Source: an uncultured Bacteroidales bacterium (lineage in GTDB: Bacteria > Bacteroidota > Bacteroidia > Bacteroidales > UBA932). From it: DNA of 64,000 nucleotides. A program made the position numbers and the translations under genes. The stretch lies in the NCBI GenBank assembly GCA_934725575.1, contig CAKVCK010000014.1, positions 1 through 64,000 of the forward strand. The letters are read 5' to 3'. Shown in pieces: positions 35,871 to 44,852 of this stretch (position 1 is the first letter of the stretch; every line of letters starts with the position of its first letter). Under the pieces are notes generated by a model that saw only the letters and a list, made by a program, of their open reading frames with translations, was not told where the DNA came from and made no database searches.

Positions 35871-37588
35871 ACCGATACTTGACTGCACTCGCGGCCTCGC
35901 TATGCCTGACGGCCGCATCCCAGTCCGGAGCGTCAGCTCAGGATTATGCGACTCCACAGGTTGTGGTGTCAGCGGATAAGGTACGCTACGGCGGCAAAAT
36001 CTTTTACACTCACGTTGTGCAGGGACGACAGACCCTGTACTCCATCAGCAAGGCGTACAATGTCACCATGCAGGAAATCTACGATGCGAACCCTACCTTG
36101 CATCTTGATACGGAAGGTCTTAAGAAAGATCAGATCATTCTCATCCCGATAAAGGAGGGCGTGACCGGTAAAGAGCGGAAGGAGGACAAGGAACCTGCGG
36201 TGAACACAAAGGTCGAGACGACATCCGCGAAGATGGAGGATCAAGCCACACGGCATCCGAACGGCTCCGATGAATATTTCACCCACAGGGTAAAATGGTT
36301 CGAGGACCTGACCTCCATCGCAAGAAAATATATGGTCTCAAAGGAGTCCATAATGAATATTAACGGGATGACCTCGGATAAGGTAAAGCGCAAGGATGTG
36401 ATCAAGATTCCGAGAGATCCTAAGAAATGGGAGAACAGCGACGCCACTGCCGCTGGAAACTCTGCGACAGCCTCCACGGGCAAGACTGACGAAAGCCTGG
36501 AGGCTAATGTCGAAGAGAAGCCTGCGGACAGTTGGTTTGACAAGATATTCAAGCCGAAACGGGAGGTAGAGATTTCCCTTCTGCTGCCTTTCAAAGCATC
36601 CCAGAAGGCCGATCCGCAGATGATGGATTTCTACAGCGGAGCCTTGCTTGCGGCGAAGGATCTTGGCAATGACGGCGTCGAGGTCAAACTGAACGTTTAC
36701 GATGTCGCCGGCGGCTCCATCCCGGTCACAGAGGAGAGATTCGCGCAAAGCGATTTCGTCATCGGACCGGTCTCCAACTCCGACATTGCCAGGACAGTGA
36801 ACGCCAGCAAAGGCAAGTCCTGGATCGTCTCCCCTCTCGACCCTAAGGCCGAGGCGCTGGCGGACACCATTCCGAACGTGATCCAGGCTCCAGCTCCGAC
36901 AAGCGCGCAGATAAAGGATATGGTCAGATGGATACGCTCCGATATGGGAGCTTCGGACAAGGTCCTTCTTATCTCACAGAAAGGAGCTTCGACCAGCGGT
37001 TACCCGATGGAAGTCATCAACGAGGTTAACCATTCCGGCCTGCAACACAGCAACTTCTCGTTCAACATCCTTGAAGGAAGATCGATTATGGGCAGGCTCG
37101 CCGGACTGATGACCGGAACCGGAACTAACAGGGTCGTCATAGCCTCTGACAGCAAGGCGTTCGTGATCGAGGTCGTAAGGCTTCTGTACCTTGTCTCCAG
37201 CCAGAAGAAAGACATCGTCCTCTACAGCACGTCAAGGCTGAGGACTTACGAAGAGATTGACATTGAGCAGCTCCACAGCCTCAACCTCCACGCAAGCGTG
37301 TCCTATTTCGTGGACTACGACTCAAAGGACGTGCAGGAGTTCCTGATGGAATACAGAGCCCTCTACAACACGGAGCCAAGCCGCTCGGCGTTCCAAGGCT
37401 ACGACCTGATGAATTACTTCTCGAAACTGGGCTCGGAGAATTGGAGGAGTGATGGTTACGGCAAGACAGAAGGCAAGGGACTCCAGTCTGATTTCCACCT
37501 CGTGAAAACCAGCCGCGGAGGCTATGTCAACAATGCTGTTCGCCGGGTCGTCTATGAGCGCGACTACTCGGTAGTAAAAATCAAATAG
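35867..37588 (+). CDS. LysM-domain periplasmic protein with receptor-like fold
   Basis: The 573-residue product has a signal peptide (MNRYLTALAASLCLTAASQ) and two LysM repeats that bind peptidoglycan: VVQGRQTLYSISKAYNV with NPTL near residues 49-80, and VKWFEDLTSIARKYMV with INGM near 143-175. A Thr/Ser-rich linker follows. Then a roughly 340-residue domain starts at VEISLLLPFKASQ and resembles periplasmic ligand-binding or LpoA-like folds. It may sense or support wall synthesis (inference). The 3' end overlaps the convergent recN gene by 8 bp. Confidence 0.82.
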   Translation: MNRYLTALAASLCLTAASQSGASAQDYATPQVVVSADKVRYGGKIFYTHVVQGRQTLYSISKAYNVTMQEIYDANPTLHLDTEGLKKDQIILIPIKEGVTGKERKEDKEPAVNTKVETTSAKMEDQATRHPNGSDEYFTHRVKWFEDLTSIARKYMVSKESIMNINGMTSDKVKRKDVIKIPRDPKKWENSDATAAGNSATASTGKTDESLEANVEEKPADSWFDKIFKPKREVEISLLLPFKASQKADPQMMDFYSGALLAAKDLGNDGVEVKLNVYDVAGGSIPVTEERFAQSDFVIGPVSNSDIARTVNASKGKSWIVSPLDPKAEALADTIPNVIQAPAPTSAQIKDMVRWIRSDMGASDKVLLISQKGASTSGYPMEVINEVNHSGLQHSNFSFNILEGRSIMGRLAGLMTGTGTNRVVIASDSKAFVIEVVRLLYLVSSQKKDIVLYSTSRLRTYEEIDIEQLHSLNLHASVSYFVDYDSKDVQEFLMEYRALYNTEPSRSAFQGYDLMNYFSKLGSENWRSDGYGKTEGKGLQSDFHLVKTSRGGYVNNAVRRVVYERDYSVVKIK

Positions 37589-39260
37589 AGGAAAGAAGAG
37601 ACTTCGCGTTTTCTATGGCGGCGGCAGTGATACTGCTGCCGCTTAGCATTCTTGCGATCTCCATAACACGAGCCTCGCCGATTATAGGCTTGACGGAAGT
37701 CGTGGCCTTGCCAAGCACGTCATATTCCTTCTCGACCAGATAATGAGCGTTGCCCTTGGCGGCGACCTGCGGAAGATGGGTTATGGCGAAAACCTGCATA
37801 TCCTTGCCCATCGAACAGATCATCTGTCCCATCTTGTCAGCCACGCTACCGGACACGCCGGTGTCAATCTCATCGAATATGAGCGTCGGCATATTCACAA
37901 ACTTCGCCATCATCGCCTTGAGACAAAGCATCAAACGGGACATCTCACCGCCCGAGGCGCACTTGGCGACATCGACAGGATTGGTTCCGGAGGCGGAGAA
38001 CAGGAATCTGACGGCATCCGATCCACAAGCGGACAAAGGAGCGTCGGACAATTCGACTTTGAATATGGCGTAGTCCATCTCAAGCGAGCGGACTGATTCC
38101 GTGATCGCTTTTGAGAACGGTTCCGCGGCCTTGACCCTGGCCTCGTGAAGACGACGCGCGATGGACTCAATGGTTTTCTTCTCAGTCGCTATCATATTCT
38201 CAAGTTCCTCCTTGCGGGCTTCAAGAGCGGTTGAGTCGAAAAGTGATTCGGAAAGAGCGTCCCTTTTAGCTATCAGCTCCTCGATTGAGGATGCCGAGTA
38301 CCCCTTCATCAGATCGTATAGAAGCGAAAGACGGTCGTCAACCGCCTCAAGCCTCTCCTGAGAAAGTTCTGTCCGGGAATTAATGGCCGAGACATCCTCC
38401 AGGATATCATCCAGTTCGGTGCGCGCGGAATCCACACGCTCAGCCAAAGCGGCGGCCTCGGGAACAAATCTTGCGACCTTCTCCAGCATCTTCTGCGCCT
38501 CTTTCAAGGCCGAAGACAACGGCAAAGTCTCCGAATTGGGATCCGACGGATTGAACATCTCCTCGACCCCGCCAAGATTCTCCTTTATCTCCTCGGCATT
38601 GGAGAGCTGTTTTTGCTCTGCTTCCAGAGATTCTATCTCGCCGTTCTGGAGACGTGCGTCCTCAAGCCTCTGGTAACGGGCTTTGATATATTCCTTCTCC
38701 TCGCTTAATTTAGCCAGTCTGGCGGCGACTTCTGAATATTCCTTCTCAAGTGCCTTGAAAGCCTTGTAGGACTTGCCGCAGTCCTCCAACAGCGTCTCGT
38801 TGCCGGCAAAGTGATCCAGCATCGAAAGCTGGAAGGACTTGTCGGACAGAAGAAGCGTCTGATGCTGGGAATGGATGTCCACAAGACGGGACGAGATGCT
38901 CTGGAGCACCTGCACGCTCACCGGAGAATCATTGATGAAGGAACGTGAGCGCCCCGAACGGTTCACTACACGGCGAATGATCAGCTCGTCATCGCCTGAA
39001 TCCACGTCATTCTCCTCAAGGATCGCCATCAGGTCCACGTCCGAGGACGGAATCCTGAAGACAGCCTCAACGACGCAGCTGTCGGCCTCTCCGCTGATCA
39101 CGGAAGCGTCGGCCTTGGCCCCGAGAAGCAGGGAAAGGGCTCCGAGCAGGATAGACTTGCCGGCTCCGGTCTGGCCGGATATAATAATCAGACCCTCTGG
39201 AAAATCAACATCCAGAGAGTCTATCAAAACGTAATTTCTTATCTGTAGGGACTGAAGCAT
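37581..39260 (-). CDS. recN: DNA repair protein RecN
   Basis: RecN is an SMC-like ATPase for double-strand break repair. The 559-residue product has Walker A GQTGAGKS near residues 29-36 and a long coiled coil over about 160-380. The ABC signature region CASGGEMSRLMLCLKAM and Walker B TLIFDEIDTGVSG lie in the C-terminal head. It is 11 bp from rpoZ and probably transcribed with it. Confidence 0.95.
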   Translation of the reverse strand: MLQSLQIRNYVLIDSLDVDFPEGLIIISGQTGAGKSILLGALSLLLGAKADASVISGEADSCVVEAVFRIPSSDVDLMAILEENDVDSGDDELIIRRVVNRSGRSRSFINDSPVSVQVLQSISSRLVDIHSQHQTLLLSDKSFQLSMLDHFAGNETLLEDCGKSYKAFKALEKEYSEVAARLAKLSEEKEYIKARYQRLEDARLQNGEIESLEAEQKQLSNAEEIKENLGGVEEMFNPSDPNSETLPLSSALKEAQKMLEKVARFVPEAAALAERVDSARTELDDILEDVSAINSRTELSQERLEAVDDRLSLLYDLMKGYSASSIEELIAKRDALSESLFDSTALEARKEELENMIATEKKTIESIARRLHEARVKAAEPFSKAITESVRSLEMDYAIFKVELSDAPLSACGSDAVRFLFSASGTNPVDVAKCASGGEMSRLMLCLKAMMAKFVNMPTLIFDEIDTGVSGSVADKMGQMICSMGKDMQVFAITHLPQVAAKGNAHYLVEKEYDVLGKATTSVKPIIGEARVMEIARMLSGSSITAAAIENAKSLLSSI

Positions 39261-39271
39261 CGCCCCGGAAA

Positions 39272-39646
39272 TTATTCAGCGTCAGAAATATTCTCCTTCG
39301 CGGAATGCGCGGCGTCTTCCTCGGCGCCTGTTCCCGCCATTCTATAATAGAGTTCCCCATCCTCGAATTCAGAGATGGCGATAAGATCCGGCTTAGGAAG
39401 TTTCTCGTAATATTTTGAGATCTCTATCTGCTCCCTGTTCTCGAAAACCTCGTCCATCGTGTCGCGGTCGGTACGGAAGTCCTCAAGCTTCTTTGCGAGT
39501 TCCTTCTTCTCGGCCAAGGCTATCTGATTTGCCCTCTTGTAGAGGAGAACCACGGTCTCATAGATGTTGCCGGTAGGCTCGGCGAGGTACTTGATGTCCC
39601 TTGTGATTGTGTTTGTAGGGACTTTCTTCTTAATGTCCATATTCAA
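39272..39646 (-). CDS. rpoZ: RNA polymerase omega subunit (Rpb6 type)
   Basis: The 124-residue product matches the Bacteroidetes omega/Rpb6-like subunit: TGNIYETVVLLYKRANQIA, then VFENREQIEISKYYEKLPKP and an acidic tail. Omega helps assemble RNA polymerase. The start reads ATG-AAT-ATG with the GAATATG word over the second Met. It lies 22 bp after bamD in the same direction. Confidence 0.88.
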   Translation of the reverse strand: MNMDIKKKVPTNTITRDIKYLAEPTGNIYETVVLLYKRANQIALAEKKELAKKLEDFRTDRDTMDEVFENREQIEISKYYEKLPKPDLIAISEFEDGELYYRMAGTGAEEDAAHSAKENISDAE

Positions 39647-39668
39647 AAAAATACTTTGTCTATTAATA

Positions 39669-40565
39669 TTACGAGGCTGGCTGTTCGGATTGTTTCAATA
39701 TTTTTTTTCTGTCCCTTTCAAAGTCCTTTTCCTTCGCTCCGAGGTCCTCATCCGCTCCTGTATAGCGTCCCAAGGCCTTCTGGGCACGACGGTAAAGCAC
39801 ATCCAGCTCCTTCCTGTAAGGAGACTCCGGCAGCTCGCCGATAAAGTTGTAGTAATCATCAACAAATGTCAGATAGCGCTCCTTCTGCTTGCTCTCGACA
39901 CTCAGGAATGCATATTTGTAGGATGACTTGGCGATGTAGTAAAGGATATCCTCGCGGTAGATGTTCTCGGCGTCGTCCTTCAGAATGTTCCTGAACGCCA
40001 CACGTGAGGATTTGTAGTCTTCCATCTTATAGTAGAGCCTGGCATTCTCGTAAGCCTTCTTGTCAAGCCTGTCGTTGAGTTCCTTGAGCATCTTGTGGCA
40101 GATGGCGTTGTGAGTGTTGCCCGGATTCTCGACAAGGTACTGGCTGATGACACTTATCGCATTGTGTGTCGGAACCTGATCCAGCTCGTAACGCAGGGTT
40201 GAGCGATAGAGGCAGTCGATCCTAAGGAACGAGGCCTCTTCCGCGAACGGGCTGCGTGGGAAGTTGGTGATGAACTTTGTGAAGTTCGTCTCGGCTGTGT
40301 AATAGTCCTTGAAACGGTAGTTGCTCAGGCCCCAATAGTACTGCACGGTGTCATCCCTGTCAGTTCCGCTGGTCAGGACGGCAAGCGACTCGAACAGATG
40401 GGCGGCCTTGTTGTATTTGCCGTTGTTGAAGTAGTCAAAAGCCGCGGCGTACTTCGCATCCACATCGTTACCGTTCAGAAGCGCCTCATATTCAGACTTG
40501 CAGGACTGAAGCGACATTGCGGCGACGAGGGTCACGGCCAAGAATCTCAGAGTTGTCTTTATCAT
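39669..40565 (-). CDS. bamD: Outer membrane assembly lipoprotein BamD
   Basis: The 298-residue lipoprotein (LQSCKSEY, Cys about residue 22) is made of TPR-like helical repeats, including FDYFNNGKYNKAAHLFESL and NFTKFITNFPRSPFAEEASF, as in BamD/YfiO. BamD helps BamA fold outer membrane proteins. The C-terminal extension is charged (KDFERDRKKIL). It is next to trxB (15 bp) and rpoZ. Confidence 0.9.
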   Translation of the reverse strand: MIKTTLRFLAVTLVAAMSLQSCKSEYEALLNGNDVDAKYAAAFDYFNNGKYNKAAHLFESLAVLTSGTDRDDTVQYYWGLSNYRFKDYYTAETNFTKFITNFPRSPFAEEASFLRIDCLYRSTLRYELDQVPTHNAISVISQYLVENPGNTHNAICHKMLKELNDRLDKKAYENARLYYKMEDYKSSRVAFRNILKDDAENIYREDILYYIAKSSYKYAFLSVESKQKERYLTFVDDYYNFIGELPESPYRKELDVLYRRAQKALGRYTGADEDLGAKEKDFERDRKKILKQSEQPAS

Positions 40566-40580
40566 AATCTCAATAAATCA

Positions 40581-41504
40581 TCAGTGCGACAAAAGGTATT
40601 TCTCCACCTCCAGCGCGGCACGGCACCCGGAAGCGGCGGCGGTGATAGCCTGCCTGAACCGAGGATCCTGCACATCACCCGCGGCGAACACTCCTTCCAC
40701 ATTGGTCTCGGAAGTCTTGCCTTTGGTGATGATGTAGCCGTTCTCATCCGTCTCCACATATTTCTTGAATATGTCCGAGTTTGGATGATGCCCGATGGCC
40801 AGGAAAAATCCGTCGACCTTGACATCAAAAACCTTACCATCCTTGTCCTTCAGACGGACTCCGGTCACACCGGACTCATCTCCAAGCACTTCCTCTGTGT
40901 TGCAATTCCACAGGACCTCGATGTTCGGAGTGTTCCGGACCCTGTCCTGCATCGCCACGGAAGCCCTGAAGACATCCCTGCGGACAATCATATAGACTTT
41001 TTTGCAAAGGTTGGCGAGATAGGTGGCCTCCTCGCAGGCAGTGTCTCCGCCTCCGACGACGGCCACGTCCTTCTTTCTGTAGAAGAAGCCGTCACAGGTA
41101 GCGCAGGCGCTCACGCCCATCCCCCTGAACTTACGCTCCGACGGCAGACCAAGATACTTGGCCGCGGCACCGGTCGCGATGATGACAGCATCGGCCTCCA
41201 ATTCTGTCTCTCCATCTATAGTTATGCGGAAAGGCCTTACGGAAAAATCAACGCCGGTCACGATTCCACTCCTGATGTCCGCACCGAGACGCTGAGCCTG
41301 GGCACGCATCCCGTCCATAAGGTGATTCGCGTCAACGCCTTCCGGGAATCCCGGGAAGTTCTCGACAACCGTGGTCGTGGTCAACTGGCCGCCAGGCTCC
41401 ATTCCTTCGTAAAGAACGGGACTGAGAGCCGCCCTGGAAGCGTAGATGGCTGCGGTGTAGCCCGCCGGGCCGCCTCCTATGATCAGGCATTTGATTCTTT
41501 CCAT
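40581..41504 (-). CDS. trxB: Thioredoxin reductase
   Basis: TrxB reduces thioredoxin with NADPH through FAD. The 307-residue product has the FAD motif IIGGGPAGYTAAIYA (residues 8-22), the redox pair CATC (134-137), NADPH motif VVGGGDTACEEA, and a late GVFAAGDVQD. The ATG at 41504 is chosen; a 15-codon extension upstream has no homology. Confidence 0.96.
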   Translation of the reverse strand: MERIKCLIIGGGPAGYTAAIYASRAALSPVLYEGMEPGGQLTTTTVVENFPGFPEGVDANHLMDGMRAQAQRLGADIRSGIVTGVDFSVRPFRITIDGETELEADAVIIATGAAAKYLGLPSERKFRGMGVSACATCDGFFYRKKDVAVVGGGDTACEEATYLANLCKKVYMIVRRDVFRASVAMQDRVRNTPNIEVLWNCNTEEVLGDESGVTGVRLKDKDGKVFDVKVDGFFLAIGHHPNSDIFKKYVETDENGYIITKGKTSETNVEGVFAAGDVQDPRFRQAITAAASGCRAALEVEKYLLSH

Positions 41505-41624
41505 ATCCTTTGTTTCAATCTTACTCAACTTTCGCAAGTAGGCAACCACCTGCTGTCAAATACATTATCTCACGTTCGAAGGTGATTGCCCACCCACATC
41601 CTTTCACGTTACCCCTACCCTAAA

Positions 41625-41697
41625 TCCCTCCCCTCGGGGGAGGGACTTGCCTTCACTGCTTGCAGTGAAGAAGGGTGGTGTTTCGCTAATGCGAAAC
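41625..41697. repeat. Array of three perfect hairpins
   Basis: Three consecutive stems lie within 73 bp: 9 bp (41625-41633 with 41637-41645), 9 bp with a 2-nt loop (41651-41659 with 41662-41670), and 7 bp (41680-41686 with 41691-41697). They lie between the trxB start and the Fur-family gene promoter, in a C-rich sequence unlike the flanks. It could be a REP-like mobile repeat or a structured RNA. Confidence 0.6.
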
Positions 41698-41798
41698 TTG
41701 AGAATCTTAACTTACAAATATAGCCATAATTCGCAATTCCTCAAACAGTCTTTTCGCCATTGTTTGAGCCGTTTTACGTTTGTTTATTGGAATTTTTA

Positions 41799-41806
41799 TA
41801 AATTTG
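41799..41806 (+). promoter_or_regulatory. -7 box of the Fur-family gene
   Basis: TAAATTTG lies 23 nt before the ATG at 41830. A TTTG at 41779-41782 could serve as the -33 element, with a slightly short spacer. Confidence 0.55.
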
Positions 41807-41829
41807 CAGTCTAAAGGCGACTAAAACAG

Positions 41830-42279
41830 ATGGAAAAAAACAACAAGGCTTTGACTATCGAGGATTTCCGCGAGCAGCTGAGAAACAACGGACTGAAAGT
41901 CACCCCACAAAGACTGGCGGTGCACGAGGCTATGCTGAAACTGGGCCACGCCTGCGCCGATATGGTCACGGAGGAGATCACGGCCGCAGGAAAGGCCAAG
42001 GTGACCGTGGCGTCCGTGTACAACATCCTGACGCAGCTTTCCCTGCTTGGAATCTACAACCGCCGGATGAGCGAGAACAACAAGATGTACTTCGATGTCA
42101 ACACATTCAAGCATTTCCATCTTTACGACACCGTGAACCACTCGTTCTCGGACATCATCGACGATGAGTTCTACAGGCAAATTGAGGAAAAACTTCTCGG
42201 CCGCCGTTTCAAGGGTTACAAGATCGACGGGATCGATGTCCAGATTCTGGCGCATCCTTCAGCTAAACAGAAAAGGTAA
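41830..42279 (+). CDS. Fur-family transcriptional regulator (PerR/Fur-like)
   Basis: The 149-residue product has the Fur winged-helix (LKVTPQRLAVHEAML, then TVASVYNILTQLSLLGI) and a dimer domain starting MYFDVNTFKHFHLYDTVNH. The usual CxxC structural zinc pairs are absent; the only Cys is in HACAD. The HFHLYD metal region is kept in altered form. It could sense peroxide or metal, or have lost metal dependence. It is followed by a terminator and tRNA-His. Confidence 0.85.
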   Translation: MEKNNKALTIEDFREQLRNNGLKVTPQRLAVHEAMLKLGHACADMVTEEITAAGKAKVTVASVYNILTQLSLLGIYNRRMSENNKMYFDVNTFKHFHLYDTVNHSFSDIIDDEFYRQIEEKLLGRRFKGYKIDGIDVQILAHPSAKQKR

Positions 42280-42344
42280 TAAAAAGACACGTGGCTACTT
42301 CGACAAGTTCAGTGACCGGGTTAGGCTCAAGGAGGATAATAAGA

Positions 42345-42374
42345 AAAGAAGACCGATAAAGACCGGTCTTCTTT
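42345..42374. terminator. Bidirectional terminator between the Fur-family gene and tRNA-His
   Basis: An 11-bp perfect stem (42345-42355 with 42364-42374) closes an 8-nt loop. A-rich and T-rich flanks fit termination of the tRNA from the right and of the Fur gene from the left. Just before it lies ACTTCGACAAGTTCAGTGAC (42298-42317), similar to short repeats common in Bacteroidetes. Confidence 0.75.
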
Positions 42375-42378
42375 GAGG

Positions 42379-42452
42379 GGTGCGATGTGGGGCTCGAACC
42401 CACGACACCCAGAACCACAATCTGGTGCTCTACCAACTGAACTAATCGCACC
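42379..42452 (-). tRNA. tRNA-His (GTG)
   Basis: The - strand folds as a full cloverleaf of 74 nt. The anticodon loop reads TTGTGGT, giving anticodon GTG. The D-arm (GTTCAGTTGGTAGAGC) and T-arm (GTGGGTTCGAGCCCCAC) are standard. The extra G at -1 opposite the discriminator C73 is the histidine identity pair. CCA is not encoded. The 3' end lies 5 bp from the terminator. Confidence 0.97.
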
Positions 42453-42558
42453 GTGTTAGAGATTGCAAAGATACAAATAAAAATCATAGTTGCAAGCGTT
42501 TCCGAAGAATATTTCCCTAAAATATTGTCCGATCCACAAATATTCCAGTGCATATTGC

Positions 42559-42566
42559 TATATTTG
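42559..42566 (+). promoter_or_regulatory. -7 box of the CapA-like gene
   Basis: TATATTTG ends 4 nt before the ATG at 42571, so the predicted transcript starts at or next to the start codon (leaderless). Confidence 0.55.
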
Positions 42567-42570
42567 CGGT

Positions 42571-43752
42571 ATGCGGAAAATTCTGACATTCGGACTGTTC
42601 CTCCTATTCATCTGCTCCTCGGCGGCCCAAAACCACCGAGGCGGATTTTCGGTCGGAACAAACGAAAACAGAGGCCCAGTCATCAAGGGGCTGGACATTC
42701 CGCATCCAATCTACGAGGACCCGGACACTGTCAGCATCGTATTTATGGGTGATATGATGATGCACCGTGACCAGATCAGCAACGCCAAAAAGGATGAGGA
42801 CACCTACGACTTCTCGCGATGTTTCCCAAAGATCGAGCATCTGATAAAAGGAGCCGACATCGCAGTGGCGAATATGGAGTTCACACTTGCGGGGAAACCC
42901 TACACGGGATACCCTTGTTTCTCCGCCCCGGACAGCTATGCCGAAAGCATTGCGGAAAGCGGCGTGGACATATTCCTGACCGCGAACAATCATATTCTTG
43001 ACAAAGGCAGAGAGGGTGTGGAAAGGACTCTGGCGGTATATTCAAAGATGGAGGAGGAAGGACGCGTGAGGCACACTGGAACATCGGTCTCGGCCGTGGA
43101 TGACTCGCTTCGCTTCCCGCTGCGGATCGTGTCCAAGGGCATCAGGATCGCCCTCATCAACTTCACATACGGAACGAACTGCCGCATCCGCGAGGATTTC
43201 CCCAAAGTGCACAGGGCAGACACAGGGGAGATCGCGGCCGCGATCAGAAAAGCCAGACAAACCGGAGCCGACTTCATCATAGCGCTGCCGCACTGGGGTT
43301 ATGAATATGTACTCAGGCACTCAGTGTCACAGGGAAAGCTCGCGCGCTGGCTGGCCGAGCAAGGCTGTGACGCTGTCATCGGGGCTCATCCGCACGTGCT
43401 CCAGGACACAGAGACTCTTATCATAGCCAACGAGAGCGGAATCGGCGCGCGGCAGGTGCCGGTGATATATTCATTGGGAAATTTCATATCGAATATGAGC
43501 GCGCCGAACACGCAGGTCGGAATGCTCGTGACCCTAAGGCTTACAAAGAACAGGTTCGGAGAAAAGAATATGCTCGCTCCGCACCTTACGCTTACCTGGT
43601 GCTCCAGACCTGGGCATCTAAGCGGCGGATACACCACAATACCAATCAAGGAATATATAGGGAGGCGCGACCTGTGGCGTAACCATTGGGACTACGACAA
43701 GATGATCGCATCCTACGAGAGGATTAAGAAAGAAACCGGAATAAAGGATTGA
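42571..43752 (+). CDS. CapA-family (PGA_cap) metallophosphatase-like secreted protein
   Basis: The 393-residue product has a signal peptide (MRKILTFGLFLLFICSSAAQ) and the CapA/PgsA fold related to metallophosphatases: VFMGDMMMHRDQI, ANMEFTLAG, TANNHILDKG, ALPHWGYEY, and IGAHPHVLQ. Family members are linked to poly-gamma-glutamate capsule, but many Bacteroidetes copies have no such operon, and none is seen here. A 27-codon upstream extension is not plausible given the promoter. It is followed 9 bp later by phoH. Confidence 0.85.
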   Translation: MRKILTFGLFLLFICSSAAQNHRGGFSVGTNENRGPVIKGLDIPHPIYEDPDTVSIVFMGDMMMHRDQISNAKKDEDTYDFSRCFPKIEHLIKGADIAVANMEFTLAGKPYTGYPCFSAPDSYAESIAESGVDIFLTANNHILDKGREGVERTLAVYSKMEEEGRVRHTGTSVSAVDDSLRFPLRIVSKGIRIALINFTYGTNCRIREDFPKVHRADTGEIAAAIRKARQTGADFIIALPHWGYEYVLRHSVSQGKLARWLAEQGCDAVIGAHPHVLQDTETLIIANESGIGARQVPVIYSLGNFISNMSAPNTQVGMLVTLRLTKNRFGEKNMLAPHLTLTWCSRPGHLSGGYTTIPIKEYIGRRDLWRNHWDYDKMIASYERIKKETGIKD

Positions 43753-43761
43753 CAAAAGATA

Positions 43762-44727
43762 ATGAAGAAAACAATCACTCTTGACACTATCGACCCCATC
43801 GAAATCTTCGGGGCCGGAAACAAGATTCTTGAAGAGTTCTGCTCTTATTTTCACGGACTCAAGGTTGTCGCAAGGGGCAATGAGATCCATCTGGACGGCA
43901 AAGAGAACGATATCCAGGAATTCAGTCAGAAACTCGCGGAGCTGATCGATAGGAGGATGCACAAGATGAGTCTCACGGTCTTTGACGTGGAAGACATCTT
44001 TGACGGCGAGAACTCCCCCAACAACTTCAGACTCAACGGCGAGGCCATCATCGTCCACAGCACCGAGGGAAAACCGATAAAGGCCCGCAACAAGACCCAG
44101 CAGGAGATGGTCAAGGCCTATTTCGAGAACGATCTCGTCTTCGCGGTCGGACCGGCCGGAACCGGAAAGACCTACATAGCGATCGCCTTGGCTGTCAGGG
44201 CATTGAAGAACCGTGAGGTAAAACGGATAATTCTCACCAGACCAGCTGTAGAAGCCGGGGAACGGTTGGGATTCCTGCCCGGAGACCTGAAGGACAAGCT
44301 GGATCCGTACCTCCAACCTCTGTACGACGCTCTCGGGGATATGATCCCACCCAAGAGACTGCAAGAGTTCATCGAGGAAGGAACAATACAGATCGCCCCG
44401 TTGGCTTATATGCGAGGCCGCACGCTGGACCGAGCCTGCGTGATTCTGGACGAGGCCCAGAACACGAACCTGTCCCAGCTCAAGATGTTCCTCACCCGAA
44501 TGGGAATGAACGCCAAGTTCATCGTGACCGGCGACGCCACGCAGGTCGATCTTCCTCGCCGAGAGGATTCCGGCCTGTTGAAAGGCATCAGCCTCCTCAA
44601 GAACATCAAGGGAGTCAGCACCATCTTCTTCACCAACGAGGACATCGTCCGCCACCCTCTCGTGGGCAAGATCGTCAAGGCCTTCGACCGCAAGGAGGCC
44701 GAAGAGTCTCCCGTGGCAGACAACTAA
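43762..44727 (+). CDS. phoH: PhoH-family ATPase
   Basis: The 321-residue product has an N-terminal KH-like part, then Walker A GPAGTGKTYIA, RPAVEAGERLGFLPGDL, and Walker B LDEAQNT. Its homologues (PhoH/YbeZ) act in RNA metabolism with YbeY. The gene is downstream of the CapA-like gene and ends before a 48-bp perfect palindrome. Confidence 0.93.
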   Translation: MKKTITLDTIDPIEIFGAGNKILEEFCSYFHGLKVVARGNEIHLDGKENDIQEFSQKLAELIDRRMHKMSLTVFDVEDIFDGENSPNNFRLNGEAIIVHSTEGKPIKARNKTQQEMVKAYFENDLVFAVGPAGTGKTYIAIALAVRALKNREVKRIILTRPAVEAGERLGFLPGDLKDKLDPYLQPLYDALGDMIPPKRLQEFIEEGTIQIAPLAYMRGRTLDRACVILDEAQNTNLSQLKMFLTRMGMNAKFIVTGDATQVDLPRREDSGLLKGISLLKNIKGVSTIFFTNEDIVRHPLVGKIVKAFDRKEAEESPVADN

Positions 44728-44741
44728 TTGGCCAACAATGA

Positions 44742-44789
44742 ATAGCGAAATCCCCTTCAGTCGGATCCGACTGAAGGGGATTTCGCTAT
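44742..44789. terminator. 48-bp perfect palindrome, likely bidirectional terminator
   Basis: Positions 44742-44765 pair exactly with 44766-44789 (24 bp, no spacer; centre GGATCC). It sits between the convergent phoH and TPR genes, 14 nt after the phoH stop. The perfection and length exceed usual terminators. Confidence 0.8.
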
Positions 44790-44852
44790 CTATTATATGT
44801 CAGCGAATTACACTCCACGTATAGTGGGAGGCAAGCGCCGGCAAAATATTCA

